Shown: positions 8,916 to 18,246 of the stretch, piece by piece
Position numbering within the stretch: position 1 is the first letter of the stretch
How the letters are laid out: every line of letters begins with the position of its first letter
Source: an uncultured Alphaproteobacteria bacterium
GTDB lineage: Bacteria > Pseudomonadota > Alphaproteobacteria > Geminicoccales > Geminicoccaceae
DNA length: 64,000 nucleotides
Direction of reading: 5' to 3'
Assembly (NCBI GenBank): GCA_937926445.1
Contig: CALBAK010000065.1
Span: 34,518-98,517, forward strand
Translations under genes and position numbers: made by a program
Notes under the pieces: generated by a model
Database searches by the model: none
What the model was told of the DNA's origin: nothing
The model's input: the letters and a program-made list of their open reading frames with translations, nothing else

Positions 8916-8930
8916 GCCCTCCCGGAGGGC
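8916..8930. terminator. Short hairpin between convergent genes
   Basis: A 6-base-pair inverted repeat with a 3-base loop (GCCCTC CCG GAGGGC) sits in the 24-base gap between the ends of the binding-protein gene and otsA. Flanking GGG/CCC may extend the stem. No T-tract is visible on either strand. Confidence 0.35.
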
Positions 8931-8935
8931 CGCCC

Positions 8936-10160
8936 TCAGCTCCTGGTCGAATCGAGCGCTTCGAAGAACCGCTCGCGCCAGCGGGCGGCGGTGTTCTCGC
9001 GCAGCACCGCCATCGCCGCCGCCCAACGCTCGCGGCGTTCGGCGAGCGGCACAGCGAGCGCCCGCTCGAGAGCTTCCGCCACCCCTTCGGTGTCGAGCGG
9101 ATCGACCCGGAGCGCGCTCTTGAGCTCGTCGGCGGCACCGGCCAGTCGGGACGAGACCAGCACGCCCGGCTGCCCCGGGTCCTGAGCCGCCACGTACTCC
9201 TTGGCCACGAGGTTCATGCCGTCGCGCAGGGGCGTGACCAGCCCCACCCGGGCGACCCGCAGATAGCCCGCCAGTACGGGCCGCGGCACGGCACGATTGA
9301 CCCAGCGGATCGGTGTCCAGTCGACCTCGGCGAAGCGGGCGTTGATCCGTCCGGCGAGCTGGTCGAGCTCGCTCCGCAATGCCCGGTATTGGCGCAGCTC
9401 GCCTCGCGAGATCGGGGCGATCTGCAGGAACGTGACCGCACGCCGCCGCTGCGGCTGACGCTCCAGGAGCTCGGCCACCGCCTGGAACCGGCCGGGCAGG
9501 CCCTTGGAGTAGTCCAGCCGGTCCACGCCGAGGATCAACGCCCGGTCGCCGAGGCTCTGGGCGAGCCTGCCGACCTCGGGCCCCGCCGCCGCCGCGCGTT
9601 TGGATGCCCACGAGGTCGTAGGTCGCCGTCTCGCGCAGCAGGCCCTCGTGCCCGGGCAGGGCGCGCAGCACCTCGGGTGCTGGAAACGGAACGTGCAAGA
9701 ACAGGCCGATCCGGTTGGCCACCCCGAGCCGGCGGAGCGCCGCTGCGAGCGACAGGAAGTGATAGTCGTGGACCCAGACCAGATCGTCGGGCCGCAGGAG
9801 CTCCGCGAACCCCCGAGCGAAGGTCTCGTTGACCGCCCGATAGGCCTCGAGCTCGGCCCGGCGGAAGCCGATCAGCCGGAGCCGGTAATGGCAGAGCGGC
9901 CAGAGCGTCCCGTTGGCGAAGCCCTCGTTGAACGCTCGGTAGGTCTCCCGCTCGAGATCGAGGGTGACCCAGCAGGTCCGGCCGCGGCGCACCGACCGGG
10001 GCGGCCCCGGCTCACCGTCCACGACTTGGCCGCTCCAGCCGATCCAGACCCCGCCGCGCCGGCGCAGCGCATCCCGAAGAGCGACGACAAGTCCCCCCGC
10101 GCTGCGAGCCTCGCTGCCCGGGATGCCGACCCGGTTGGATACGATCACGAGCCGCGCCAA
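8936..10160 (-). pseudogene. otsA: Trehalose-6-phosphate synthase, disrupted by an internal deletion and frameshift
   Basis: OtsA (GT20) makes trehalose 6-phosphate from UDP-glucose and glucose 6-phosphate. The N-terminal part begins at a TTG (10160) behind a GGGAGGAGG site and shows VIVSNRVG, WIGWSG, the WVHDYH active-site motif and TYDLVGIQT. The C-terminal part, in another frame, resumes near 9590 with GVDRLDYSKG, then RDGMNLVAKEYVAAQ. Compared with E. coli OtsA roughly 50 residues are missing between QT and the LDYSKG block, and the frame changes at the junction (about 9585-9605). The start overlaps the end of the GH15 gene by 16 bases. Either a true pseudogene or an assembly deletion. 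Confidence 0.85.
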
Positions 10161-11943
10161 AAGGCCTCCTCCCAGCTCTTCGATAGACGCATGGCGCCGG
10201 TGATCAGTCCGACCATCGAATAGGTCTGCGGGAAGTTGCCCCAAGGGAGGCCGGTGCGCGTGTCGATGTCTTGGGAGAGCAAGCCGAGCGAGGTGCGGGC
10301 TGCGAGCATCCCCTCGAAAAGAGCACGGGCCTCCTCGCGCCGCCCGAGCGAGGCGAGCGCGTCGATGTACCAGAAGGTGCAGACGTCGAAGGAAGTCTCG
10401 GGCAGGCCGAAATCGTCCTCGCGGTCGTAGCGCAGGACATGGTCGCCACGCCGCAGCGCCCGACCGATCGCTTCGACCGTCCCCGCGAAGCGCGGATCGT
10501 CGGTCGCGAGGAACCCGATCTCGTGCAAAAGAAGGAGGGGCTCGCGTCGAGTCCCTCGCCGCCGAAGGTTGCGACGAAGCTGCCGAGTTCCGGGCGCCAG
10601 GCCTCGGCCAGGATCGCTTTCCGGATCCGTTCGGCTTCGCTGCGCCAGTGGCTCGCCCGCTCGGCGAAACCGAGACGCTGGGCGATCTTGCCGAGGTGGT
10701 AGCAGGCGGCCCGGCACATCGCCGCCGAATGGGTGTGTACGGCACGGCAGCCGCGATATTCCCAGAGGCTCGCATCGGGTTCGAGCGCCATCCGAGCGGC
10801 GGTCGCGCCGAGATCTTCGAGGACCCGGAACAGCGCCGCGTAGTCGCGCCGCGGCAGACGGTGGTCGTAGAACACCTGTGCGGCGGCCATCACCACGCTG
10901 CCGTAGGAATCGTTCTGCCGCTGCTCGGCCGCCTGGTTGCCGATCCGCACCGGTCCCTGGCCGCCGAACCCGCGCAGGTTCGGGGCGATCCGCTCGACGA
11001 GCGGCTCGCCCGGGAGAATCCCATGGACCGGGCGCAGTTCGGCCCCGGGCTCGAGCGCCAACACGGTGGCGATCCAGTCGAGGAAGTCCTCCATGGTGCG
11101 GGCGGCACCCAGCCGGTTCAGCGCTCGCACCACGAAGAATGCGTCCCGCAGCCAGCAGTAGCGATAGTCCCAGGTGCGCGCGGTGCCGGGTGCCTCGGGG
11201 ATCGAGGTCGTGAGCGCCGCCGAGATGGCGCCGGTCTCCTCGAAGCTGCACAGCTTCGGGGTAATGGCGGCGCGGTTCACCGCCTGCTGCCACTCGAACG
11301 GGACCGAAAGATAGCGGGTCCACTCGCTCCAATAGTCGAGCGTACGCTCGAGGAACTCGCGGCAGGTGGGATCGAGCGGGGCGGCGAAGCTCTCGTCCGG
11401 CCCGAGCACGAGCCAGGCCGGGCGGGTGAGTGCGAAAGCCGCTTCCCGCTCGAGCGCCGCCACTGCCAGATCGGTCGTAACCCGAAGCGCCCCGGCGACC
11501 GCCACGAAACGCAGATGGTTGGAACCCGGAACCCGCTGCGGTACCGCCGCGCCGTAGTCGAAGAGAGGCCGGATCCTCAAGCGCAGGAGCGGCGCGCCGC
11601 CCACCGGCTCGAGCCGGCGGACCAGGATCGGCGGGCGGAAGATGCGGTCGTGCCGACGAAAGCGCGGCGCGAAGTCGGTGATTCGCAGGCCGCAGCCGGC
11701 GGCGTCGAAGAGCGTGTTGCGCGAAACCGCACTGTTGCCGAGATACTCCCGTTCGCTGCGCACGCAGCCGTCCAATTCGATCGCGAAACGTCCCTCCCGA
11801 GGCCCGGCCGTCGGCTCGAGCAGCCCGCAGAAAACGGGATCGCTGCCGAGGCGCGGCTGGCAGTGCCAGACGATCGCACCGCGCGCGTCGATCGGCGCGG
11901 CGACGATGCAATTGCCGATTACGCCGAGATCGAGACCGCTCAT
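10145..11943 (-). pseudogene. GH15 glucoamylase/trehalase-like glycoside hydrolase, one frameshift
   Basis: Member of the bacterial GH15 family (six-hairpin fold), which hydrolyses alpha-glucosides such as trehalose or dextrins, often beside otsA/otsB. Frame one covers LGVIGNCIVAAPIDARGAIVWH, then TWDYRYCWLRDAFF (substrate site) and PVHGILPGEP; the second frame carries LLLLHEIGFL, SFDVCTFWYIDAL and LPWGNFPQTYSM, the family's C-terminal block. The switch occurs at a run of four G at 10537-10540; adding one G restores DASPLLLLHEIGF. That is a typical homopolymer error but could be a real mutation. The ATG at 11943 overlaps the otsB stop (TGATG). Confidence 0.87.
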
Positions 11944-12692
11944 CAGCGATCTCCGGGTCCGGGCAAAAACGGTCCGCCCGCCGCCACCTCGGCTAGCCAG
12001 GCGCGCACCGCAGCCGGTCCCGCGAACGCCGACGGCCGGCCTTTGGGCGGCACGTGCCGGACCGCGAGCGCGATGCCGCCCGCCTCTTCGGCCGCCCGGA
12101 ACGTCTCGAGATCGGTCCGATCGTCGCCCACGACGAGCGGCCACCGACCGAGGATGGGCGGCACGGCAAGGAGCGCGGTCACGGCGCGCCCCTTGTCGAC
12201 CCCTGCCCCCCGGAGCTCGAGCACGGCCTTGCCGGCGACCGCTTCGATCGCCCCGCGGGACTCCTCGACCACCGCCAGCAACCGCTCGATCAGGACGATC
12301 GGCGGCACGACCGCGGCGCGCCAGTGGAGCGCCAGAGCCGCCCCCTTGTCCTCGACCGGCACTCCCGCCAGCAGGGTCGCCGCGGCGAGGAGCGCCCGCG
12401 CCGCGGCGAGCACCGGCGCCGCCAGCCGGCGCTCGATCGGCCAGTCCGGCCGCAGCCGGAACTCGGCCCCGTGCACCCCTGCAGCTGCGGCCCGCAAGGG
12501 CGCGAGAAGCCGGTCGAGCTCCGCGATCGGCCGGCCGCTCACGAGCGCGAGCGCGCCCGCGACCCGTCGCCGTACCGCCTCGAGGATGGCGACGAGTCCG
12601 TCCGGCACGATCACGACCTCCGGCCGCTCGGCGATCTCGAGCAAGGTACCGTCGACGTCGAGCAGAAGGCAGACCCGTTCCGCCTCGCGCAC
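11943..12692 (-). CDS. otsB: Trehalose-6-phosphate phosphatase
   Basis: HAD-superfamily enzyme that dephosphorylates trehalose 6-phosphate, the second step of the OtsAB pathway for an osmoprotectant sugar. The 249-residue protein has HAD motif I LLDVDGTLLE (nucleophile Asp, about residue 12), motif II ALVSGRPIAEL, the conserved Lys in DKG, and motif IV VVGDDRTDLETF with the metal-binding acidic residues. GTG start at 12692. It is the first gene of an otsB-GH15-otsA unit; both downstream genes are broken, so the pathway may not function from this locus. Confidence 0.93.
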   Translation of the reverse strand: MREAERVCLLLDVDGTLLEIAERPEVVIVPDGLVAILEAVRRRVAGALALVSGRPIAELDRLLAPLRAAAAGVHGAEFRLRPDWPIERRLAAPVLAAARALLAAATLLAGVPVEDKGAALALHWRAAVVPPIVLIERLLAVVEESRGAIEAVAGKAVLELRGAGVDKGRAVTALLAVPPILGRWPLVVGDDRTDLETFRAAEEAGGIALAVRHVPPKGRPSAFAGPAAVRAWLAEVAAGGPFLPGPGDR

Positions 12693-12717
12693 CGAGGGCC
12701 CCCGTCTCTGCCCTACT

Positions 12718-14095
12718 TCAGCCCCGCACGAGCCGGGCGAGCTCGTCGGTGGCCACCTCGAGGGCCCGGGCGAAGCGGTCGACCGCTTCTTCCGCCTCTT
12801 CCTCGCGCATGCACGAGGGTGGCTAGAAGGGAATCGCCTCGATGAAGGGCAGCGCCCGCACCATCACCCCCGCCTCGGCCGCCTCGGCCACTACGAGGCG
12901 ATGTGCCCCCTGCTCCGGCCGGAAGGGCCGCCGGCTCGCCTTGTCGGCCAGGAACTCGACCGCATTGAGCATCCCCACCCCGCGGATCTCGCCCACGAAG
13001 GGGTGATCGCCGATCCGCTCCTCGAGCCGACGCTTGAGATGGGAACCGATCCGGGCGCCGTTCTCGACCATGCCCTCGCGCTCCATGATGTCGAGATCGG
13101 TGAGGCCGACGGCACCGCCCACGGGATGGCCGGAATAAGTGAAGCCTTGCATCACCGGGCCTCGTTCGGGCGAGGCCTTTTCGAGCACCTCGAAGATCCG
13201 CTCCGAGATCACCGAGGCGGAGACCGGGAAATAGGAGGAGGTGAATGCCCTTGGCGAGGGTGACGATGTCGGGCTCGAGACCGTAGAGGCCGCAGGCGAA
13301 CCACTGCCCCGTGCGACCGAAGCCCGTGATCACCTCGTCGACGATCGGGAGCATGTCGTTCTTGCGGCAGATCTCCTGCACTCGAGGCCAGTAGTCGGCG
13401 GGCGGCATCAGCACCCCGCCCGTGCCCGTGATGGGCTCGCCGATGAAGGCGGCGACGGTCTCCGGCCCTTCCCGTTCGATCACCGCGTCGAGCTCGGCCA
13501 CCTGCCGGTCGCAGAAGGCCTGCTCGCTCTCGCCCGGGCGGGCGAAGCGGAAGGCGTGCGGGCAGGAGAGATGGATCGCGCCCGGCACCGGCAGGTCGAA
13601 GGCCTCGTGGTAGACCGGGATGCCGGTGAGGCTGCCGGAGGCGAGCGTGAGGCCGTGACAACCGCCGTAGCGGCCCAAGATCTTCTTCTTTTCGGACTTG
13701 CCGCGCAGATTGTTGTAGTAGCGGACGAGTTTGACGTTCGTGTCGTTGGCGTCCGAACCCGAGGTGCCAAAGAACACCTTGGAAAGGCCGCGCACGCCGG
13801 CCTTCTCGCGGAACAGCGTCAGCACTCGGTCGGCGAGCCGGATCATGGGCTCGTTCGAGGCCGAGCCGAACAGGTGGTAGTAGGAGAGCTTCTCGATCGC
13901 GGCGCGCGCCGCCTCGGCGATCTCCGGCCGACCGTAGCCGATGTTGACGCACCAGAGGCCGGCGCCGCAGTCGATGTAATCCTTGCACCGATGGTCGCGG
14001 ATCCGCACGCCTTAGCCCTGCCCGACGATGGTCGGGCCCTTCGCGAAATGCTGGACGATCGAGGTGTTGGGATGGAGCAGGCTCGCCTTGTCCAT
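12718..14095 (-). pseudogene. Class III PLP aminotransferase (omega-amino acid/putrescine type), three lesions
   Basis: Once a PLP enzyme transferring an amino group from an omega-amine to pyruvate or a keto acid. The reading frames contain GLWCVNIGYGRPEI, VFFGTSGSDANDTNVK (PLP phosphate site), YGGCHGLTLASGSLTG, EPITGTGGV, IVDEVITGFGRTG and TLAKGI, the last with the Schiff-base lysine. Three defects interrupt it: TAA at 14012-14014, where TAC (Tyr) would fit; one extra base near 13244 (ATTCACC for ATCACC); and TAG at 12823-12825, where TCG (Ser) would fit. ATG at 14095 is the first usable start. Three independent lesions argue against a working enzyme unless the sequence itself is poor. Confidence 0.85.
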
Positions 14096-14295
14096 CCCCT
14101 CGAGCGTCCAGTTGGCAGGCGCCTGGAGGATGGGAACCTCCCGCAGCGGGCCCGGCTCGGGCCGGTGAACCGGTGTGGCTTAGCCCGAGGCGCGGGGGCT
14201 CCGCCAGCCGGTCCGCTGCGGGCGGGCCATCGCGTGCCTCGGTACGGCCGGGCCGCCTTGCGGCGGATCCGCCACCGGCTATAGTCGGCGCGGCC

Positions 14296-14371
14296 GCCGC
14301 AGTAGCTCAGCTGGTAGAGCAGCGCATTCGTAATGCGCGGGTCGGGGGTTCGAGTCCCTCCTGCGGCACCA
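14296..14371 (+). tRNA. tRNA-Thr (anticodon CGT)
   Basis: A complete 76-base cloverleaf. The acceptor stem GCCGCAG pairs with CTGCGGC, the D-arm reads GCTCAGCTGGTAGAGC, the anticodon stem GCGCA/TGCGC encloses TTCGTAA with anticodon CGT (reads ACG), the T-arm has GGGGGTTCGAGTCCCTC, and CCA is encoded. No intron. Confidence 0.97.
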
Positions 14372-14475
14372 GCGAGGCGGTCGCAGCGAACGCTTCCTGC
14401 GCGTGGCGGCGGTCGCCGCTTCGCGTGCGGCCTCGGATGTCGGCAGGCCCGAGCCGAGGCCGCCTCGATCGCGCA

Positions 14476-14787
14476 TCAGGGCACCTCGACGTCGAACAGA
14501 GGTGCGTATCGCTGCGCACCGAACACGTCGGTCTCGCCCGGGCTGCCCGAGGGCCGGAGCCGCCGGATCGTGAACTCGATCGCTTGCGCCGGCTCGAAGA
14601 CGCAGTGATGGGTGAGCCGCTCGCGCGGGATCTTGAAGAGCGCGCAGATCCGCTCCGGGTCGAGGGCGCCCGAATCGCGCACCCGCTCGAAGGCGGTGCG
14701 GTCGTGGAAGATGATGTCGAAGGTGAGATGATCCACACCCGCGTTTTTCGAGCGAATGGTGGAGGCGAGCTCGCGCAGGCTCGGCAT
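14476..14787 (-). CDS. DUF4387 family protein, partner of AtuA-like proteins
   Basis: Small protein of 103 residues recognisable as DUF4387: LRELASTIRSKNAGVDHLTFDIIF near the start and FKIPRERLTHHCVF and PAQAIEFTIRR in the second half. Biochemical function is not established; the family is nearly always found directly after a DUF1446/AtuA gene, as here, where its ATG overlaps the AtuA-family stop (TGATG). The pair may form one complex. It is the last gene of the long minus-strand unit that starts with the peptide transporter. Confidence 0.85.
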   Translation of the reverse strand: MPSLRELASTIRSKNAGVDHLTFDIIFHDRTAFERVRDSGALDPERICALFKIPRERLTHHCVFEPAQAIEFTIRRLRPSGSPGETDVFGAQRYAPLFDVEVP

Positions 14788-16172
14788 CAGCGTCCCTCCC
14801 CCGCCCGGCCGTCGATCACGAGTTGGCGGATCCGCACGAGCTCCATGACGTCCTCGACCTCGATCACGTGATTGAGGGTCCATTCGTAGCCCGGCTCGCG
14901 GATCAGGATCTCGTCCGACATGAGCGCCGCCGCCCCGACCGTGCCCTTGGTGCCGGAAAGCCGGGCGTAGAAAAGGTTGCGGGCGGCGAGCGCGGCGATC
15001 TCCTCGGCGATGCGGGCATCGTCGTGGACCGCCTCGACGACGATGCCGAGCTCGTGCGATGCAGCCGGCGGGTCCGGGTCGAGCTCCTTCATGACCGCGT
15101 CGCGACCGTAGCGGTGGTAGAAGAGCCGGTAGCCCTCCCCTTCCGGGCCGAACCGTTCGACGACCTTGCCCCTCGCCCAGGCGATCGCATCGTCGATCCG
15201 GGCGATCGTCTGCGGGTCGCGCACGCCGACGATCACGAGCCGCCGCTCGCCGATCCGGCCGGCCCCCTCGAGCTCGACCTTGATCGTCGGGGTGGGGTGG
15301 AACACCGCACCGGAAGCGCGCGTGCTCTTCTCGTCGACCCGCTCGTAGCAGCAGGCCGACATGTCGATCCAGCCGCCCGCCACGTGCTCGCGCAGAGGGT
15401 CGGTGCGCTCGTACACGGCGTGGCTCGCGAGCGAGGCCGGCGTACACCGCTGCGCCGGATGCATCGCCCGCACCCGCACACTCTCCCCCTCGACCGTCCC
15501 GAGGATCGTCTCCTTGCCCATGTAGGGCTCGCAGGCGAAGCTCGCGCACTCCATGAGCTTACCGGTGTAGTACGCGATGGCGGGCGAGAAGCCGGCCTGG
15601 AGCAGGGGTGCGGCGAAGAGCGCGCAGTCGGAAGCGCGGCCGGCGATCACGACTTCCGCTCCCTCGCGCGGTGCGCGGCGGATCGGCTCGGCGTTCATCA
15701 CCGCGACCACCCGGGAGGTCCGGCGCAAGGTCGAGGCGTCGGCGTCGGGGCGGCCGTCGAGCCCCTCGATGCGCGCGCCGCGGGCGAGCCGATCGAGCAG
15801 ATCCTCGATCTTCTGCTCGGAATAGATCGCCGCCGGGCGAAAGGGTGCGAGCCGGTGCTCGGCCGCGATGGCGCGCAGAAGGCCCACGAACTGGTCGACC
15901 CCGCGGTCGGTGCCGGTGTCGGAGGCCGAGCCCACGATCATGGGTACGCCGAGCCGGCGGGCCTCGAGCAACATGATCTCGAGGTCGTGACGCTGGTGCA
16001 CCTCGAGGCTGACGTGGCGGTCGGCGCGCAACGGCCGTGGGCCGATGTCGCAGGAACCGGCATAGGCGACGATCGCATAGGGCGAAAGCCGGCAGCCCGC
16101 GAGGAAACTTTCCTTCTCGAGCGGGGTGAAGGCCAGATGGCCGGTCGGACAGGCGATGGTGAAGGGTTTCAA
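14787..16172 (-). CDS. AtuA/DUF1446 family protein (acyclic terpene utilisation-like)
   Basis: Intact protein of 461 residues in the DUF1446 family. The name comes from AtuA of Pseudomonas, required for citronellol/geraniol use, but the reaction is unknown and many members are not in terpene pathways. Family traits are AYAGSCDIGPRPL near the N-terminus, PMIVGSASDTGTDRG, EVVIAGRASDCALFAAPLL and FYARLSGTKGTVG near the end. The TTG start at 16172 is supported by the overlap TTGA with the stop of the C45 gene. Genetic coupling to a peptide/amide hydrolase and a dipeptide transporter suggests a role in breaking down an imported acyl-amide or peptide-like compound. Confidence 0.85.
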   Translation of the reverse strand: MKPFTIACPTGHLAFTPLEKESFLAGCRLSPYAIVAYAGSCDIGPRPLRADRHVSLEVHQRHDLEIMLLEARRLGVPMIVGSASDTGTDRGVDQFVGLLRAIAAEHRLAPFRPAAIYSEQKIEDLLDRLARGARIEGLDGRPDADASTLRRTSRVVAVMNAEPIRRAPREGAEVVIAGRASDCALFAAPLLQAGFSPAIAYYTGKLMECASFACEPYMGKETILGTVEGESVRVRAMHPAQRCTPASLASHAVYERTDPLREHVAGGWIDMSACCYERVDEKSTRASGAVFHPTPTIKVELEGAGRIGERRLVIVGVRDPQTIARIDDAIAWARGKVVERFGPEGEGYRLFYHRYGRDAVMKELDPDPPAASHELGIVVEAVHDDARIAEEIAALAARNLFYARLSGTKGTVGAAALMSDEILIREPGYEWTLNHVIEVEDVMELVRIRQLVIDGRAGEGR

Positions 16173-17288
16173 GCGCAGGGGCTCCCGGAAGGCGTGGGTT
16201 CGAGTTCGAAGCGGCGGCAGGCCCCGCTGCAGGGCGGGCCGCCGCAGAAGAGCAGGCGGAGCGAAGCCGTGTTCCAGATCGCCCCCGATATCGTGGCGGC
16301 GAGATCCGCGCCGCCGTGGCGGCAGAAGGCAGGGCCGTCGCCGTCGCCGTGGCGGGCGAGCAGAGCCGCGACCGCTTCGGGCGCGGCGGGTGCGGGAAGC
16401 CGCGCGAGGGCGAGCCGCAACGCGGCCGCCCGGGCGATCGAGTTGGCCTGCGCGGCCGCGAACTCGGCGCCGATCAGATTGTCCGCCGCGGCTTCGGGCG
16501 GGCAGTGATGGTTGGTGCGACCGATCCGGCCCGCCTCTCCGCGCGCGATCCCGACCCGGCGATGGCCGAGCTCGACCGCGGCGACCCGGCCCGAAGCGTC
16601 GGCCAGCACGAGCAGCCCGCTGCCGGTGTGCGGCAGGCGGCGGATCAGCGCCAGCGCCGCCTCGACGTCGGCGCAGCGCTCGAGCAGGAGCGTCGAGAGG
16701 AAATAGCGGTGCAGCCCGGGCCCGAGATCGGCGGCGCGGCTCGCCGTGTCGGCGAGCGCGAGCCCATCGGCGTTGAGCCCGGAGGAGAAGCAGCCGGGCG
16801 CCCCGAGCGAGCCCACGACCAGGAAGCTGCGGCCGCGCTCGGGCCGGTGCAGCAGGACCTGCTGGAGCTCGCGGTGCTCGTCGCGGTAGTCGCGGTTCTT
16901 GGCGAGCAGCGCACCGTCCGCGGTGCGGACCGCGAAGGCGGTGCAGCCCTCCGCGGTGGCCGCCGCCTGGTCGACCAGATCGGCGATCGTCGCGGCGTGC
17001 AGGAAGGCGAACAGGCGCGCCGCGTCGATGCCGAAGCCGTCGGCGATGCCGGCGATTTCCGCCAGGACCTCCGGATAGAGGCGCTCGGTGGCGGCCCGCT
17101 GCTCGGCGAGGAACGAGCGGATGTCCGGCCGCTCCAGCGCGCCGCCCACCTCGGCGAGCCGCAACGCGACCGCGGCCCGGACCGCGGGCACCAGATCGGG
17201 CCGGGCGCGCGCCTGGGCGCGGCCGCGCTCGAGCGGGTCGCCCCCGCAGGCAAAGGGGCGCGGCGCGCGGGGCCTCGGATGGCCGCAT
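16169..17288 (-). pseudogene. C45-family Ntn-hydrolase/acyltransferase with an N-terminal frameshift
   Basis: Related to isopenicillin N acyltransferase and other C45 peptidases, which become active by cleavage before a Cys that then acts as nucleophile; they hydrolyse amide bonds. The probable nucleophile is the Cys in EGCTAFAV (about residue 85 of the 16169-17191 frame), followed by LLAKNRDYR. The family's N-terminal GDPLERGRAQ lies in the same frame but has no start codon; a good ATG at 17288 overlapping the ATPase stop (TGATG) is in another frame. Removing one C from the run at 17255-17258 joins them. If that is a sequencing error, the gene is intact at about 373 residues. Confidence 0.75.
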
Positions 17289-18246
17289 CAGGCAGCCGCC
17301 CGGTGCAGGTGGCAGGCGCTCGCGTGGCCCGGCGCCACCTCGAGGAGCGCCGGTGCCAGCTCGCGGCAAACCGGCAGGGCATGCGGGCAGCGCGGGTGGA
17401 AGCGGCAGCCGGCGGGCGGGCGGACCGGCGAGGGCGGCTCGCCCGCGAGGCGGCCAGCACCTCGCTCCCGGCGGCCGTCCAGTGGCGGCACGGCGGCCAG
17501 GAGCGCGCGGGTGTAGGGATGCGCCGGTTCGGCGAGGACCACGCGGGTCGGGCCGAGCTCGGGGATCCGCCCGAGACAGAGCACGGCCACCCGATCGCCG
17601 ACGTGCGCGACCACGGCCAGGTCGTGAGCGATGAAGAGATAGGTCAGCCCGAGCTCCTCCTGGAGCTCCCGCAAGAGAGCCAGGATCTGCGCCTGGATGG
17701 AAACGTCGAGGGCGGAGACCGGCTCGTCGAGGACGAGGAGCTCGGGGCGGAGCACGAGGGCTCGGGCGATCCCGATCCGTTGGCGTTGGCCACCCGAGAA
17801 CTGGTGGGGACAGCGGTCGAGGTGGGCAGCGGAAAGCCCCACTCGCTCGAGCATCGCCGCCACCCGCGCCCGGGCCGCGGCGCGATCGAGCCGCTCGTGC
17901 ACGACGAGGCCGAGGCTCACGATCTCGGCCTCCGTACGGCGCGGATTGAGGCTCGCACAAGGGACCTGGAAGACGATCTGCGCCCTCCGTCGGAAGCGGC
18001 GCAGTTCGGGGCCGTCGAGCGTGCGCAGATCGGTTCCGTCGAAGCGAACCGTCCCGGCGGTGGGCTCGATCAAGCGCAGGACGCAGCGGCCGAGCGTGCT
18101 CTTGCCCGAGCCCTATTCGCCGACCACGCCCAGGCACTCGCCCGGGAAGACCCCGAGATCGACGCCGTCGACGGCGCGCACGCGAGGCCGTCCCGGGTGG
18201 GAAAGACGACCTCGAGGCCGCGGATTTCGAGCAGAGGCGCGCTCAT
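17288..18246 (-). pseudogene. Dipeptide/oligopeptide ABC transporter ATPase, apparent DppD/DppF hybrid with stop in Walker A
   Basis: ATPase of the peptide importer. After ATG 18246 the first part reads LLEIRGLEVVFPTRDG, then a one-base shift near 18190 leads to RAVDGVDL and GVVGE-stop-GSGK. The stop (TAG 18113-18115) falls inside Walker A where TCG (Ser) is expected. The rest has LGRCVLRLIEPTAG, QFSGGQRQRIGIARAL (signature), LLVLDEPVSALDVS (Walker B), IAHDL (H-loop) and the C-terminal oligopeptide motif with GCRFHPRCP. The short N-terminus looks DppD-like and the part after Walker A DppF-like, and only one ATPase gene is present. Conserved DPYASLNP is VPCASLNP here. Confidence 0.8.
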
